DNA of 64,000 nucleotides from Lineus longissimus. Lineage: Eukaryota; Nemertea; Pilidiophora; Heteronemertea; Lineidae. Both the position numbers and the translations under genes were made by a program. The notes below the pieces were generated by a model. The model was not told the DNA's origin. It saw nothing but the letters and a program-made list of their open reading frames with translations, and did no database searches. This document shows positions 50,450 through 60,856 of this stretch, piece by piece (the stretch's first letter is position 1; every line of letters begins with the position of its first letter). The stretch spans positions 14,367,808-14,431,807 of the forward strand of contig NC_088315.1 in assembly GCF_910592395.1 (NCBI RefSeq), written 5' to 3'.

Positions 50450-51220
50450 CAATCAGCGTAAGCGCAACCTCCTTCTTCGCCTCCACACTATAGTGGAACC
50501 CGTCCCGATCGAATGCTGGGTGGGCAGTGATGGCTGGATGGGGAATTGAGATGAACCCAACCCTCTCCATCATTCGGCAGAAACTGTTGACGTTGTTCTG
50601 CTGGTGCTGATTTGCTGCAAGTCGTAATGGTTAGTGTGATTTAGCCCATGGTTCAACACAATATCGCTTATCCTTAGACGCGGCTGCACATTTTCGAGCA
50701 TGACCCGCAACTCCTCAGCCCTCTGGCCGGTATAGGCCATCGGAAAAAGGTGCCAGGTTGGTTTCAGTCTGAGAAACATTGAATCGGAAAGTAAGAGAAT
50801 TGGCCTCCTGTTCATAACATTTAAACCTCGAATCTTCACGATCAGCCTTTGTGAGAATCTCCTTATGTCTACGAGCTCCTGATCACCAACATGCAAAGCT
50901 CTAACGAATATCTCCAGATCCGACAGCATGATCAGCAGGTGGTTTTTGCTGATCTCCCATTGTGGCTTCATCTGGCGTTCTACCTTCTTAAGTGTCTGGA
51001 TTACCGTTGAAGTCAAGGCTGTCGAAACATCAAACAATAATTGTTTGCAGGCCGCAAACACGTCTGCGGCAAAAGAAACGTTGAACCTCTTCCGTTCTTT
51101 CAATCGTAGTCTGCTATAACAAACATCAAATAGCGCGCGTTGCAGACCTCTCTTTGCACTCTTCACGGCTTCAGGCATACCGGGTACCTCGTCTAGCTCT
51201 AGCTCATCGACCTGTAAGCA
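50450..51220 (-). CDS. Gypsy third ORF, SGNH-hydrolase-like (degenerate)
   Basis: The main frame (51,178-50,570) begins MPEAVKSAKRGLQRALFDV, predicted helical, and later shows PILLLSDSMFLRLKP and ISDIVLNHGLNHTNH. After a frame change near 50,610 it gives VGFISIPHPAITAHP, then DRDGFHYSVEAKK. These look like SGNH/GDSL blocks: a GDS-like SDS, an N-containing block and a final DxxH (DGFH). Such hydrolase-like ORFs occur in some animal retroelements, but the assignment rests on short motifs. Catalytic competence is doubtful. Confidence 0.5.
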
Positions 51221-51777
51221 TAAACGGAAAAATTCATGTAAACAATTTCAATCGACATCTTAAATCTGATAGGGTCCGGCCCTCAACTCCCTCCCCTTCT
51301 TCAGCCACTGTTCCCGCTTTCTGGCAATGCGATTCTTCAGCGCCAAGTGGTCGACGCAGCAACCAATCGAAAGGCGGAACCTCGCTGGTCGCTGTATGTT
51401 CTTCCTGGGGTGAAATTTCCGTCAAGGTGGTCGGTCTTCTGAAAGATTCAGATCATCGTGATTAGTGCTGGCATCAGAACACTCACTGCTTTGGGAGTCC
51501 AGAGCGGTTCCCCCTCCGATGTGTTAAGTGCAACAACAGAGGGCTCAGCAGTTTTGCTTCATTGTCACCGGACAGCTGGGCCACATCATAAGAGAATACG
51601 ACCTCTTGGGCAGCTAGAGCAGCATCTCCAAATTCTGGGGGAGCAAGGGCAGCATCGCCAGAAACATCGCTCTCAGTCGCTGTCCTATCCTCCAAAGCAT
51701 CAGCCCTGGTGCCACTCTGGTCGATCTCAGCCTCGCCAGCTTCTCCAATCATGCCACGTTGATCGCAAGGGGCTCTC

Positions 51778-51942
51778 TCAGCAATCTCCTGACACTGTTG
51801 GTGTTTCTATCATCGGTTCTCGGGTGAAGTACTTCTTCAAATTGTTTAAGTGAACTACTTTCCGTTTTGGTCGTCTCCCTTCCTCAGGAATTATTTCGTA
51901 ATTCACCTCTGACAATTGTCGCAGTACCTTGAAGGGTCCTTT
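51778..51942 (-). CDS. Gypsy integrase C-terminal module (remnant)
   Basis: KGPFKVLRQLSEVNYEIIPE, RKVVHLNNLKKYF: the GPY/F-type end of Ty3/Gypsy integrase. It follows the RNase H frame by only a few bases (51,942 versus 51,950). The zinc-binding and DDE catalytic parts, normally about 300 residues, have therefore been deleted. Confidence 0.8.
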   Translation of the reverse strand, partial: KGPFKVLRQLSEVNYEIIPEEGRRPKRKVVHLNNLKKYFTREPMIETPTVSGDC

Positions 51943-51949
51943 TCATCGC

Positions 51950-53521
51950 CTACTTTAGGTACAGGCTACCGTCATTGATAACTAGCTGCTCAAACTGTCC
52001 CCATAGTAGTCTACTGCATCCTTGGAGGGTCCTTTGACTAGGCTTCTCATTAGAAGTTGACAAGTGTTCATACACAGGTCCTATGTCCTCGTCATCCTGC
52101 TCAGCTTTGGTGATATCTTCTTTTGACAGCCCGTGAAGGAGCCCGTCTGCAGTTGTTCTCTCAGTCTGTTTCGGTTTTGGACGCTTCGGTGACTTCCGCG
52201 AGGCTGGACTCGGAGTAGTGGCATTGACTGACAGTAGCTCCTTTTCTTGGTCCGGCTGTTTGACGTCTGTCTGACCACAGGAGGGGCAGTTCCCATGCTT
52301 CCAGTTACGTTTGGGCCGCCTTGAGAGGGCATCAGCGTTTCCATGTTTGACTCCAGGTCGATGCTCAATTACGTAATCAAACTCGGCGAACCTCTCTAGC
52401 CAACGGGCGACTTGTCCAGAAGATTTCTTGAAATTTAGGAGCCACTTGACCGCCATATAATCAGTCCTAACTCGGAATTGTTTGCCCAGCAGGAAATACC
52501 GGAAATGCTCGGCGAAGGTGACCAGTGCAAGCATTTCTCTTCGAGTGGTACAGTAGTTGGTTTCCCCGCCTTGAAAGGACTTTCTTCCATAGGCTACGAC
52601 CCGTTCTGAGCCATCTTCTTGTTTCTGTGACAGCACAGCTCCCATCGCGAAGTCACTGGCTTCGGTGTCAAGGACAAAATCTCCAGCTATTTCACTGAAG
52701 TCTGGGTAGGCCAGGACCGGCGCGGACACTAACTTTTCCTTCAAAAGTTTGAACGCCTGCTTACAATGCTCTGAACAGAGGAATGGCACCTCCTTCCGGG
52801 TGAGACGATGCAGTGGAGCGGCAATGTTGGCAAACTCAGGAACAAACTTATGATGATATGTCGCTAGCCCCATAAAGGAGCGAACCTCTGACATGTTCGA
52901 TGGAGTGGGCAAATCAGCCACCTTCCTGACATTCTCCTCATCCGTAGTAACACCGTCTGCCGTCACTTTGTGGCCAAGAAACTTCACGAGGGATCGAAAT
53001 AACTTGCACTTTGAAGGCTTCAGCTTTAGGTTAGCTTGCTCTAGGCGAGTGAAGACCTCCTCCAGCTCAGCGATATGTCCCTCGAACGTCGCAGAATGGA
53101 CGATGATATCGTCCAGGTAGACCAGGCAGTACTCAAGGCCTCCTAAGACAATATTCATTAACCTGGTGAAGGTAGCAGGAGCTCCAGTCAGGCCAAAGGA
53201 CATTACCCGCCATTCATACTGCTTGGTGGCTGAAACAAACGTCATCTTGGCTCGATCTTCAGGTGTTACACCCACCTGCCAGCAGCCACTGGCACAATCC
53301 AGGCATGAGAAGTACCTTGAGCCTGACAGCTTGCTGAGGGTTTTGTCAATATTGGGCAATGGTTGGGCTGACTTGACAGAGTAGGAATTCAGCTTTCGAT
53401 AGTCAACACACAGACGGAATGAGCCATCGTGTTTCCGGGCCAGGACTATTGGGGAACTCCAAGGGCCCTGTCCTTCCTGAAGTAGGTCGTGATCCATCAG
53501 CTTCTTTATCGTCTTGTCCAC
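51950..53521 (-). CDS. Gypsy reverse transcriptase and RNase H
   Basis: An intact 523-codon frame. Reverse transcriptase motifs: GSFRLCVDYRKLN, FSCLDCASGCWQ (D present), SFGLTGAPATFTRLMN and CLVYLDDIIVHS (catalytic YLDD). RNase H follows: DFVLDTEASDFAMGAVLSQ, GRKSFQGGETNYCTTRREML, YRTDYMAVKWLL-like (FRVRTDYMAVKWLLNF) and HGNADALSRRP. The catalytic residues look intact. The start codon is internal; the true upstream part lies in the preceding frame. Confidence 0.95.
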   Translation of the reverse strand: MDKTIKKLMDHDLLQEGQGPWSSPIVLARKHDGSFRLCVDYRKLNSYSVKSAQPLPNIDKTLSKLSGSRYFSCLDCASGCWQVGVTPEDRAKMTFVSATKQYEWRVMSFGLTGAPATFTRLMNIVLGGLEYCLVYLDDIIVHSATFEGHIAELEEVFTRLEQANLKLKPSKCKLFRSLVKFLGHKVTADGVTTDEENVRKVADLPTPSNMSEVRSFMGLATYHHKFVPEFANIAAPLHRLTRKEVPFLCSEHCKQAFKLLKEKLVSAPVLAYPDFSEIAGDFVLDTEASDFAMGAVLSQKQEDGSERVVAYGRKSFQGGETNYCTTRREMLALVTFAEHFRYFLLGKQFRVRTDYMAVKWLLNFKKSSGQVARWLERFAEFDYVIEHRPGVKHGNADALSRRPKRNWKHGNCPSCGQTDVKQPDQEKELLSVNATTPSPASRKSPKRPKPKQTERTTADGLLHGLSKEDITKAEQDDEDIGPVYEHLSTSNEKPSQRTLQGCSRLLWGQFEQLVINDGSLYLK

Positions 53522-54963
53522 AAACTGCTGTCGATGGGGCGGCTGAAGCTTGGATGTTGTTTTATCGGGCGGGCATCACCAGTATCAATTGTATGCTGAA
53601 CCACCTGGGTCTGGCCGAGATCGAAATCGTCCATTGAAAACACATACTGGTGTCGTGCAATTGAATCAACCACTGTAGCCGTTTGTTCCTCTGCAAGATC
53701 CAGCTCACTGAGTTCCAGCTTCTCAAGCAGTGCGGCAAGCTGCTCCTTATCGTCTTCGGAGCTGTCCTTCCCTGGAGCCGATGTTGGTTGTGGCTCAGAC
53801 TTGGGTGCACCAGCACTGAAGATGTTCAGACTTGTAGTCTTTTGGGTGGTCTCACTCGGGTTCGTGTCTTGCTCTGAGGACAGTGTTCCCTCAGCCGATC
53901 CTATTTCAGCAACAGGATGGAACCAACCGATTGTCCTTCCAGGCCTGATAAACACAGGCTTATCCGTAAAGTTAGCCACTCTCACCGGAACTTTACCATA
54001 ATCAGAGGACACCAACAATCTTCCTGTGGTAAAAGGGTGCTTCCCTTTTGCTGCTTCCAGCATCCCTGGTGTCAGGTGACTCTCCTTCTGTCCATTGGAT
54101 AACTTTCCAGGTAGGATCATCCCGGTGTCAGCTGGTATACGGACACCCCTACCTAGCACGACTCTGCACACCTTTGGCTCGCCCTGTTGGTTTCTCTGTG
54201 GAATCTCGCAGTCGCCAGCTTCCAAGGTCGCAGTCTTATAGCTGATACTGCAGTCATGGGCCTGCAGAAAATCACTCCCAAGTAGGCAGTCAGGTGTTAG
54301 ATTGTCCACAATCACCACGGGATGTTCGAACTCTGAAGATCCCAGATGAAGGTTGACCTCTGCCACTCCAATTATCTTCAATTCCTCATGTGGCTGACTG
54401 CAAGCCCCTTCAACTTTCTGTAGCTCTTGACGTGATCTCCCTTGACACTTTCCCCACAATGTGCTGCTGGCTTGTGTGAGAGCAGCACCTGTATCAAGCA
54501 ACATTGTGGTGGGTGTGTTATCGACTTCACCACTCACATAAAGACTGCTGTCTTTGAATTCAATTTGACCAATAGATAGAATTCTAGTCGGGTTGGACTC
54601 AGCTGTTGTAAGGTTAGTCGTCAGCTTCGAAGGTGATGTTGTTCTATCCTCAGGCGTATCTGGCGCGGTGCCTGACTGAGCGCTGGTGATCACTAGAGCA
54701 GAGTTTCCCATACTCTTGGAAGAGGGCTTGAACTCAGCTGCACCAAGCTTAGGGGTCCAATTTGAGGGTGATGTTGTTACCCTTTCAGGCTTGTCCAGAG
54801 CGGTGCCCGACTGAGTACAAGAGATAACTAGAGCAGAGTCTCCAGTACTCTCTCCTCCCTTACTAGAATTGTTGTCATTCTGCTGGGCCATCCTGGAACT
54901 CCCCTCGCTCCCAGTAACCAGTATTTGCTCAGCAGGCTGGGGACTGTAACCAAAACTGGGCAT
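53506..54963 (-). CDS. Gypsy aspartic protease and RT N-terminus
   Basis: The frame contains the retropepsin active site MLLDTGAALTQA and the LLGSDFL motif about 90 residues later. It ends with MDDFDLGQTQVVQHTIDTGD and ARPIKQ, the lead-in of Gypsy reverse transcriptase. A frame shift near 53,540-53,560 then separates it from the polymerase frame, where PPHRQQFVDKTIKKL continues in another frame. The N-terminal 130 residues are repetitive (SALVIS/TSAQSGTA units). Confidence 0.9.
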   Translation of the reverse strand: MPSFGYSPQPAEQILVTGSEGSSRMAQQNDNNSSKGGESTGDSALVISCTQSGTALDKPERVTTSPSNWTPKLGAAEFKPSSKSMGNSALVITSAQSGTAPDTPEDRTTSPSKLTTNLTTAESNPTRILSIGQIEFKDSSLYVSGEVDNTPTTMLLDTGAALTQASSTLWGKCQGRSRQELQKVEGACSQPHEELKIIGVAEVNLHLGSSEFEHPVVIVDNLTPDCLLGSDFLQAHDCSISYKTATLEAGDCEIPQRNQQGEPKVCRVVLGRGVRIPADTGMILPGKLSNGQKESHLTPGMLEAAKGKHPFTTGRLLVSSDYGKVPVRVANFTDKPVFIRPGRTIGWFHPVAEIGSAEGTLSSEQDTNPSETTQKTTSLNIFSAGAPKSEPQPTSAPGKDSSEDDKEQLAALLEKLELSELDLAEEQTATVVDSIARHQYVFSMDDFDLGQTQVVQHTIDTGDARPIKQHPSFSRPIDSSLWTRR

Positions 54964-55062
54964 GTCCAGAGCAGAGCCCTTCTCCCTGGTATTAAGAGCA
55001 AAATTCCAGAAACCTGGTTGGACATCCCCCTGCCAAACTGAAGCTGGAGCTACTGACGCACG

Positions 55063-56067
55063 TCACGGCCACCTGACTTTTCTAACTTTCCAATTCGGGT
55101 GTCCATTTTCTGTAGAAGATCCAGGACCTGACTCACTTCTGATGACCCGGCAGCAGGATGCCCCAGTCGTTGCACTGGCTACCTTAGGCTTGGTTGTGCC
55201 ACTTGATGTCTTGGCATTCTTTTGGTGTCGCGCTCCCTGCTTCAGGAGGAGTTGAGCTGATTCCAGCTGGCGAAACTTCCTGATGGGCTCTTCAAGGGTC
55301 TTGGTCGAGCTCATGAGTAGCTGTTGCTTCACTTGGTCAGCGGCCCTCACCTCCAAAAGGAATTGATCAAGGGCCATTTCCCGCTGCAACTCCCAACCAC
55401 TATCGGGGTAGGCATTCAAGGCTAGTTGCAATAGAGCATCCGAGAAAGTCTCATATGTCTCTGACCCACCTTGGGTACGAGCTCGGAGTTGCAACTTATA
55501 ATCCTCCTTTGTTGTGTTGTGGAAGCGGCGCTAAAGGGCAGCGCAGAACTCATCAAACGGCAATGTTGGTGAAATGTGGAGATTCCCCACGGCAACATAG
55601 GCTTGATGGTCCAGCCTTGAAAGTAGTTGCTGCCTCCGGTCCCCAACTTTGATTTTAGTTAGATCAGCAAAGGTATTGAACCTCTCTAACCAAATTCTGA
55701 AATTTTGATTTACCATGAAGTTCTTGGGTGCCTGTGCTTTGGCAGCAGGTCGAGAGTGCGACACAGGGGTTCTCTGCTTCAATGTGTCAACAAGGTAGGT
55801 AAAAGAATCCAAGAAGGATGACATTAGATCAGCGTCCCCTTTGCTTTGATTCGCCATTGGTCCAGGTGGGGTCAACTGAGGTCGAGGGGTGCTGCTTGCG
55901 ATGGTGGTTGGCATCCTTGGTGGTGCACCTTGCACTACTTGCCCAGTCTTGCTGGTCATAGGGTTTACTTTGGGTCCCGGTCCAGGATTCTCCACCATTG
56001 TAGCCTTACCAGGTGTTACCGGTGACAGGTCCAAGGTTAGGGCACCTCCACCCTGATTCTGACGCAC
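55063..56067 (-). CDS. Gypsy Gag-like region (frameshifted)
   Basis: The first frame (56,067-55,531) is proline-rich, then KNFMVNQNFRIWLERFNTFA, and QQLLSRLDHQAYVAVGNLH. The second (55,494-55,063) continues YETFSDALLQLALNAYPDSG and RKFRQLESAQLLLKQG. Together they resemble the retrotransposon Gag capsid of Ty3/Gypsy elements. No CCHC zinc knuckle is visible. The break lies near 55,495-55,530. Confidence 0.75.
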
Positions 56068-56189
56068 TGGTTTTCTTCGGTATAGATTGTGGCCTGAGAG
56101 TCCCTGGGGCGCTGTAGGTTGAGTGGGACGGTTCCCTTGTCATCCTGAGGAAACCAGGGCTAATTCTTGCTTCTTCAGTTCTCAAATAA

Positions 56190-57142
56190 GAGTATTTATC
56201 AAGCAGCTTAAGTTAGATATGCCTAAGCTCTAAGTACCATGCTGAGTTAAGTACCATACTCAAGTTGGAATTCATAACTTGACTTAAATAACTACATAGC
56301 TAAGAAGTATACTCAAATTTAGGTATGGTGCCTAGATGTGTCCAATTTCCAAGGGTGTATGTCACATTTCACAGGCTTTTTATGTACATTACTGTGGATT
56401 GGGGATGGTTCTTGGTCGAGCACCTCAATGACCACGATGATGAACTGTATAATATTATGATTCCGAGTTTGTCTTGGGTGATGCTTTGGTGATAGGGCTA
56501 TACCAACTGTGCTTGGGCCGGTGTAATGTTTTTGAGTGTTTCTATTTTTGAGTGTTTCCCCTCATTGTTTGGGAACGCTAAAAGATAGATTGACAAGGTT
56601 TTCTGTGTTTCCCCCCTATTGAAAAGTCATGGTCTCTCTAGCTGCCTATTGTTTGGAAACACTGACACATGGGAAACAACCACAGATGTTACACCGGTAT
56701 TCACTAGTTTAGGGCAGTATAGACGCAATGGATAAGTCGACAAGGAAACCAAACTTTCCAAGGAAGCCAAACTTTTCGGAAGATAATGAAAAGGAATTTG
56801 ATTTGATTGTTTCCAAATTCGGGCCGAACGTCATATCTCAGAAAATGCACCAAGCATGGGTTTGAATCACAGAGGCAATGAACTCACGCAATCTGTCTAA
56901 TGTGCGGACGGAATTGCAGTTGCTGAAGAAGTGGCAGAACATGTGCAGCAACATGAATTTATGTTCTAAAAACCAACACACTTAGACTTAGGACACCCCG
57001 ATGTGTCTTAGATTTAGGGGTGGATTTGAGTATGATACTTTAGGTAAGTAGCTTGGAGAATTCCACTTAGGTATAGTACATGTACTTAACTTAGGTACCT
57101 ACTTCGGCACCATACTTTGACTTAAGTAGCTTGATAAATACG
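56190..57142. mobile_element. PIF/Harbinger-type element with Myb-like ORF remnant
   Basis: GTATTTATCAAGCAGCTTAA at 56,192 is matched in inverted form by TTAAGTAGCTTGATAAATAC at 57,123-57,142. Between them, 56,728-56,970 (+) reads MDKSTRKPNFPRKPNFSEDN, KEFDLIVSKFGPNVISQKM, an in-frame TGA, then MNSRNLSNVRTELQLLKKWQ, a decayed Myb/SANT-like DNA-binding protein of the kind encoded as the second ORF in Harbinger elements. Repeated TTAGGTA/TTAAGTA words fill the subterminal regions. Confidence 0.65.
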
Positions 57143-57339
57143 GACCCAGGGCCTACGTATTCGTTTTCCATTAATACTGTGGGGATTCAGACACGGCAGC
57201 AAGTCACTGTCCACTATTGTTACCACAGCGCTAGCAGACGACAATAACAAATTTGAAAACTAAGGCCGATTGAACGGCGAATAATTCCTGTTCACTGTGG
57301 ACAGATCATATGCTTAAGTCGGGTGGCAAACATTATTCT

Positions 57340-57790
57340 TGTGAGGGATGACCACGAATCGGAAACTAGGAGGAATTACGCGCTGCCTTCTGAGTTAAAA
57401 CTGCTTGCGACTCTCCGGTTTGCAATTTTTATGCTTGTGGATCATTCCAACAGGTTGTAAATGGTGATACTGTCAACATTTCCCAACCAACCACGAGTCG
57501 AGTAAATGCGGAGGTAACAACCTCACTTAACCAAATTTCTGAAACAAGATGATACTCCTCAATTATCTGGTTTTATCATCATATTCTTCGATTTCACGGT
57601 GTTATCGGTGTGGTCGATCGAATGCATACAGTATTTGGATTCTATGACGTTCGTTTCACGAGTGGAGATATTATGAGACATTGGGAAGGGGATGAGGTCA
57701 TCCTTAGGTATTCATTGCGGCCTCAGCTTGTGACGCCATTTTTGAACCCTAACATTCCCAGGTAACGATGATACTATTGTGTACAGAAAA
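57340..57790 (+). pseudogene. Harbinger (HARBI1-like) transposase fragment, copy 1
   Basis: Pieces in shifting frames: TLRFAIFML, VNGDTVNISQPTTSRVNAEV, then FHGVIGVVDRMH. They align by eye with the second copy at 58.3-58.6 kb (HISEPTMSRVIADVTTTLN, FPGVIGVLDSATF). It ends at VTPFLNPNIPR. Stops and frame changes show decay. Confidence 0.75.
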
Positions 57791-58069
57791 ATTATTTGTA
57801 ATTTGCACTATTGAATACCCACGATCAAGGAATAATAATATGAGTTATAGGCAGAAATCAAAAAGAAATATGACACGGGTACCTGATGTGTCTTTTGATG
57901 AAATATAAGTGTTACACTCAAACTTAAGCGGTCAACCTGGCTAAGTGGGGCGCTGAGTAGTTTTATGAATCCCATTTTAGGTGGGGAACTTTGTGAAGTT
58001 GACCACTTAGGGTTTTATGGCACTTAAGTTAAGAACTTAACTGAATATGGGCCACTCAAATCGAGTGTT

Positions 58070-58860
58070 ATGAATTTGAGACACCTCCGGGGCAGTCTTA
58101 ACTCCAAGTGGACTGGTTCTCTCTGTTCATTTTGTGCACGGTGCTCGAAGGAGCTGGCTGCGTTGATGTTGGCTTGGCAAAATGAATTTGCACACAGACG
58201 TGCAATTCGCAGGGAAATGGTTTTTCGTGATCGGCTCCATCCACTGGACGCTTACAATGACTTAGAATCGTACCAGCGATGTCGGTTTGATCGGCAAACA
58301 ATTCTTCAATTGATTGATCTTGTGAGTGCCGGCTGAGTTGATGTTGCTTTTGACCTTTCGGTTTTACGCTTGCGGATCATTCCAACAGGTTATTGATCGA
58401 CACTGTCCACATTTCCGAACCAACCATGAGTCGTGTGATCGCGGACGTAACAACCACACTGAACCATTCTCTAAAACACATTGTCAAATTTCCGAGACAA
58501 GAGGACACACCTCAATTATTTGCAGATGATTTTTATGAGATAGTTCGATTTCCCGGTGTTATTGGTGTTTTGGATTCTGCGACCTTCGTTTCAAGAGTTG
58601 AGATTATGTAAACAGGAAAAAACTGGTATTCCATCAAGGTGCACGTTGTATAGGTTCAACAATGTTGTGACTAGATGGCCTGGTAGCACCCACGACTCCG
58701 TTGTGCTCCGAGAAAACGCAGTAACCGATATCATCCTCGATGACATTTGATATCCATTGGCCGATGACGCCATTTTTGAACCCAAACACCCCCGGGCAAC
58801 GACGATATAGTCGGTGTTTGGTTGAAAGGCGTGCACTAGCTTCGGGGACAGGGGGCATGC
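58070..58860 (+). pseudogene. Harbinger (HARBI1-like) transposase fragment, copy 2
   Basis: The N-terminal part RRAIRREMVFRDRLHPLDAY then NDLESYQRCRFDRQTILQLI is typical of HARBI1-type transposases. After a stop the reading continues FYACGSFQQV, HISEPTMSRVIADVTTTLN, FADDFYEIVRFPGVIGVLDS, RWPGSTHDSVVLRENAV and PLADDAIFEPKHPRATTI-like sequence in changing frames. The DDE-type nuclease is broken by several stops. The flank at 57,930-58,070 has CACTTAAGTTAAGAACTTAA words like those in the 56.2-57.1 kb element. Confidence 0.88.
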
Positions 58861-59179
58861 CCTAGAAAATTTAGAAAACGGTTAGATACGATTTCCAAGT
58901 ACCTCAGCACTGTAATAAGAGTGCACTCCCCCAGAAATTTTGAAATTTACCAGTAAATGGCCATGCGATTTACAATCATCTCAACATCCAAAACAGGAGT
59001 GCGCTCCACCAAAAAAATTGAAACTTTAGAAGGCGATTTCCAAGCTTCCAGCTTCCAAACAGGAGAAGCACTTACCGGTCAGAAAATTTTGAAGATTTTA
59101 TAGAAGACATGCACTACAGTACATGCAATTTCCAAGCATCTCGTACATCAATTAGGATGGTGTCGACATGCGGCTCCTA

Positions 59180-59192
59180 CCCCCCCCCCCCC
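59180..59192. repeat. Poly-C tract of 13
   Basis: A homopolymer of 13 C on the plus strand, shortly upstream of the inverted-repeat element at 59,666. It has no other visible role. Confidence 0.9.
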
Positions 59193-59665
59193 TATCCGCG
59201 CCTTTTTCTGCTGGGATAACAGATTTTGGTCCACAATTATATCAAATCATGTTTTAGAAACAAAACATATTGTAAAACGTACATATTGCGGATTCAAGAC
59301 ATAATGACACAGCAAAAAATGGTTTATTTTGATAACCATATTTAATACAAAATTATACAACATACATAAATGGAAGCTCATAACAGATTGTGAACACAAG
59401 TCGTTTATGTCACATGTAACTAACATACCGTGTTATAACATGTGTATATATTGCCTTTCCCCCGCCTTTTGTTAAGTCATGGTCATGTAATAATCGACAT
59501 AAATTAGCCTGCTTGTATACTCTACCACTGGTGGACTAGTAAATGTGCAACCCCATCCCTCAATGTATTGACATTGCTACAAGGCGCGTTCAATACCTTG
59601 ACGAAAAGGGCAGCATGCATTTGAATGCAATCTATTTTTAGCTGAAGCTGATCGGCTATTACACA

Positions 59666-60704
59666 GGCTTGTGGTATTCGACTCGATGACTCGACGACGC
59701 GATGACTCGATGACGCGATCAAGTTGGAATCTTTTTAAAGAATATCACTGCCTGGACTGTAATTTATACATAGAATCATAAGTGGAGGAAAATAAAAAAG
59801 AACCGATCATTACCAACCCCTTTCCAGCTGTTTTCACCGTATCTAATCCGACCATTTTTCGTTTCCTACAAGTTCGCATTTTTGATAAAACCATGCGCCA
59901 TGTTGCTATGCAAGCTTACCGTCAATACAGCTGAATACACCTAAATATAGCTGGTTCAGATCAACCTCCTACCCAGGTTCTTTACGAGCAGAAATTCCAA
60001 TGTTAAAATGACACGCGAGTTCCTGGAGACAAGGTTGGCTCTGGATATCCGTTCAGCACGGCAATATTAAATGTCCTATACACCTTTCCAGAAATGGGGC
60101 GCTGAGTGTCCGAAATAGTGATGTCATAAGGGGAAACTAGGCCTGTGGTGGAGGGACAAAGGAGATAGTCATGGTTGACCAACACACTTGGATGCCTTTA
60201 ATGACGGACAAGGGGGAAAAAGTTAGTTCCAATGCAAGCCACCAATTTCGGAAAGCATGTATAGGGGCTGATGTATTGGGGGGGGGGGGGGGGGGGGGGC
60301 AGATGTCAAGGGGCGGAAGAGGGACTGAGTGACTGAGTCTAAAAAACTGCACATATGCGAAATTCCGATTGTTGACAGACTACCACATGACATCTGACAT
60401 TGGCCACTAGAAGCTTGTTTGTCAATTAAATCTCCGGTCATTTTGCATGCTATGAAACTTCCGCGAGTCCTTTAAATATCAAAATCAATCGCGGGGACCA
60501 ATCTTCAGTGGCCATGGCTGGGGGGGGGGCACATCCTTCTACATACCGTAGCTGGGTATGGGAAGGCCGAGCTAAAACCTCTGCTGTTGCAGCGGTAGCC
60601 CGGAGACCAGGATCATGGGATTCCGTATTTTAGCAAAATCCATAGCAACGATCGCGTCATCGAGCCATCGCGTCGTCGAGTCATCGAGTCGAATACCACA
60701 AGCC
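59666..60704. mobile_element. 1,039-bp DNA transposon-like element, 55-bp TIRs, 8-bp TSD
   Basis: The left arm 59,666-59,720 (starts GGCTTGTGGTATTCGACTCG) is the reverse complement of 60,650-60,704 at 54 of 55 positions. ATTACACA lies immediately outside both arms (59,658-59,665 and 60,705-60,712), an 8-bp target duplication. The inner 36 bp of each arm consist of short sub-repeats of GATGACTCG/GACGACGCG. An 8-bp duplication suits hAT, P or Merlin superfamilies. The interior holds a 22-G run and one 60-codon minus-strand frame (60,003-60,185) with no recognised motif. No transposase is seen, so it is non-autonomous. Confidence 0.88.
60278..60299. repeat. Poly-G tract of 22
   Basis: A homopolymer of 22 G inside the 1,039-bp inverted-repeat element, followed by AGGGGCGGAAGAGGGA. 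It could form quadruplex structure. Such runs are also prone to sequencing length error. Confidence 0.9.
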
Positions 60705-60856
60705 ATTACACACACATAAACCCCACCGCAGTACACACAATGGTAACAAGATGCTACTGACCATCGCTATTGCTCAATCAGCGGTCTGATATCGCGGGAA
60801 GTGTAGCGTTTGGCGTCTCATTCAAAAACCACAATAATGCTTGCAGTGTCCTGAGA

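Larger units (their letters stand above)
50450..56070 (-). mobile_element. Decayed Ty3/Gypsy retrotransposon with extra 3' ORF
   Basis: In order along the minus strand it has Gag-like frames (56,067-55,063), aspartic protease, reverse transcriptase and RNase H, a deletion of the integrase core, the integrase C-terminal module, and a third ORF. Several frame breaks (about 55,510, 55,000, 53,540, 50,610) show it is dead. I could not identify matching LTRs on either side. To the right is a PIF/Harbinger-type element, to the left the Penelope fragment. Confidence 0.92.

Noticed and set aside
50240-56100. LTRs of the Gypsy element
   Set aside because: I looked for matching direct repeats on both flanks and for a primer-binding site and saw none convincing. 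The element appears to have lost them or they are too diverged to see by eye.
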